NCBI GenBank assembly: GCA_964343305.1
Contig: CAYFJO010000600.1
Coordinates: forward strand, 1 to 6,025
Source: CAYFJO01 sp964343305
GTDB taxonomy: Bacteria; Planctomycetota; Planctomycetia; Pirellulales; Pirellulaceae
Direction of reading: 5' to 3'
DNA: 6,025 bases
Shown here: piece by piece, positions 4,875-6,025 of the stretch
Numbering within the stretch: the stretch's first letter is position 1
Layout: every line of letters starts with the position of its first letter
Made by a program: the position numbers and the translations under genes
Notes under the pieces: generated by a model
What the model saw: only the letters and a program-made list of their open reading frames with translations
The model's database searches: none
Told to the model about the DNA's origin: nothing

Positions 4875-5972
4875 CTAATCTTTCGCAATGCGGGTTTTGT
4901 CGCGGCGATTTCCCTCTTCGTCAAACGTCTCGACGTTCCAGGTGTCGCCATCTGTTTCGATGACTTGATATCCACCACAGTTCGTCAGATACCAGACTCC
5001 CTTGTATTTGGCGTTTAGTCCTTCATAAGGTTGCGGCCACAGTCCCGATCTCGTGCCGCAATCGGCGGCTAACATTACATCGACCTCACATTCTTGGAAC
5101 AAATCGTAAAGATACGTCTTGCCGAAAAGATGCGGCGGCTTCTTGGCCAGGATGACTTTCCACTTCTTGTTCGTTCGCCGCAGATCGTCACGAAACCAAT
5201 CTATCGGAAACGTTTTCTTGGTTGGTGCTTCGTCGAGTACGGTAAAGTGCATATCGCCAATGTCGAACGAATAAAAACTTTCGTCGCGATGACCTGGGAA
5301 TTCGTTGTGATACCACGACGTGTAACGGCTCCAAGTTCGGTTTTCGTGATTGCCGCGGGTTGTGTACCAAACTGTAGTTGCCGATGATGCGGCGTTGCCT
5401 TGCATCTGCTTGCGGTACTCCTTGTTCATTGATTGCTGCGTTTGATCGCCCTGGTTAATCACAAAGTCGACCGGGATTTTCGCCATGATCTCCATCTTCT
5501 TACGCTGAGTTCCTCGCTCGAACGCATGAGTGTTTGACGTGGTTAGAAATTTGAACGGCCCACGTTGTTTGTTGGTGCGCAAAGTGTAAGTCGGTCTGAC
5601 CGCATTTCCCATTCGAACGCGATAGGAATACGTTCGACCGGCGCTGAGTCCGGATAGCTTTACTTCATGCAGAATGGCCGATTCATCCTTGAAACGCTTG
5701 TCGGTCTCGGCGGCTGCTACACGCATCGGTTTGGATGCGACCTCATTGTCGAGACGCTCAGCCTCACCAAATTCCACGACGCCAGGAACGGCCTCACTGG
5801 TTTCCCACATGATCACGATGCTCGTTTCGGTCGCCGCTTGGAGCCATGGTCCCGTGACAATTTGCACGGGAGTTTTCGTTTGCTCGCCTGCTAAACAGTG
5901 TTGCTTCACCTCGACATTGAAAGAAACCGCGCAAACTACGATTAACCAAAACATCCATGTACAGAAAATCAT
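4875..5972 (-). CDS. Exported purple-acid-phosphatase-like protein with degenerate metal site
   Basis: The complete 365-residue product starts at ATG 5972; an in-frame TAA lies eight codons upstream (5997-5999), so no longer form is possible. A hydrophobic N-terminus (FCTWMFWLIVVCAVSF, residues 3-18) serves as signal or anchor, although it lacks the usual early positive charge. Residues about 37-134 form the fibronectin-III-like N domain of purple acid phosphatases (GPWLQAATETSIVIMWET, then LSGLSAGRTYSYRVR). The metallophosphoesterase domain follows. Of its metal-binding blocks, INQGDQT (G175-D176) and TRGNHEN (G207-N208-H209-E210) are intact. The first block, normally GDxG-like, reads FLTTSNTHAF (142-151). 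The VxxHHPP block reads ILAKKPPH (274-281). The GHxH block reads LAADCGTRSG (301-310). At least three to four ligand positions are therefore changed, suggesting a non-catalytic or altered enzyme. The FYSFDIGDMHFTVLD block (233-247) and overall length are normal. No strong ribosome binding site or promoter is visible in 5973-6025. It converges on the sulfatase remnant. Confidence 0.85.
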   Translation of the reverse strand: MIFCTWMFWLIVVCAVSFNVEVKQHCLAGEQTKTPVQIVTGPWLQAATETSIVIMWETSEAVPGVVEFGEAERLDNEVASKPMRVAAAETDKRFKDESAILHEVKLSGLSAGRTYSYRVRMGNAVRPTYTLRTNKQRGPFKFLTTSNTHAFERGTQRKKMEIMAKIPVDFVINQGDQTQQSMNKEYRKQMQGNAASSATTVWYTTRGNHENRTWSRYTSWYHNEFPGHRDESFYSFDIGDMHFTVLDEAPTKKTFPIDWFRDDLRRTNKKWKVILAKKPPHLFGKTYLYDLFQECEVDVMLAADCGTRSGLWPQPYEGLNAKYKGVWYLTNCGGYQVIETDGDTWNVETFDEEGNRRDKTRIAKD

Positions 5973-6025
5973 TTGGTAGCAACTCGCACATCTCTCTTAT
6001 GCGGCTTGCCCATACAATGTTTTTT

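Noticed and set aside
1..6025. CRISPR array, tRNA or rRNA gene, transposase, or phage/defence module
   Set aside because: No spaced direct repeats, cloverleaf with acceptor-stem pairing, transposase DDE motifs or terminal inverted repeats could be seen by eye on either strand.

Overview
The window looks like a piece of a planctomycete (Pirellulaceae-like, PVC group) genome, probably from a metagenome assembly. It carries a planctomycete-type membrane-bound dehydrogenase propeller, a stand-alone planctomycete cytochrome c domain (PSC1-like, CVGCH), a secreted protein with a glutamine-amidotransferase-like fold, a sulfatase of the CxPTR...GLLTGRY type, and several proteins with export signals. 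This assignment rests on protein families; no rRNA or other marker gene is present. A run of exactly 100 N (4470-4569) marks a scaffold gap.

Layout from left to right: (1) 1-960, minus strand, the middle of a dehydrogenase beta-propeller that runs off the left edge into HEAT-like repeats and is cut off upstream near 960; (2) 966-1559, plus strand, a trans-aconitate 2-methyltransferase-like protein missing its N-terminal third, joined head-on to the cut dehydrogenase; (3) 1592-2413, minus strand, an exported protein with a GATase1/GIFT-like fold; (4) a divergent intergenic region holding a perfect 9-bp inverted repeat (2546-2566); (5) about 2624-3076, plus strand, a short c-type cytochrome with an unclear, possibly frameshifted N-terminus; (6) 3199-4086, plus strand, an intact exported carbon-nitrogen hydrolase; (7) 4168-4469, plus strand, a small three-helix membrane protein cut by the gap; (8) 4570-4872, plus strand, a sulfatase remnant with an internal out-of-frame deletion and no C-terminal two thirds; (9) 4875-5972, minus strand, a full-length purple-acid-phosphatase-like protein that has lost several metal ligands.

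How the genes work together: no clear operon is visible. Strands alternate, and even the two or three plus-strand genes at 2.6-4.5 kb are separated by 80-120 bp. The themes (exported dehydrogenase, cytochrome c, sulfatase, phosphatase fold, nitrilase) fit the periplasmic catabolism typical of planctomycetes, but a shared pathway cannot be shown here. The most notable features are gene breakage (the dehydrogenase/methyltransferase junction and the sulfatase remnant) and the apparently inactive phosphatase. I did not find a convincing new multi-gene system.
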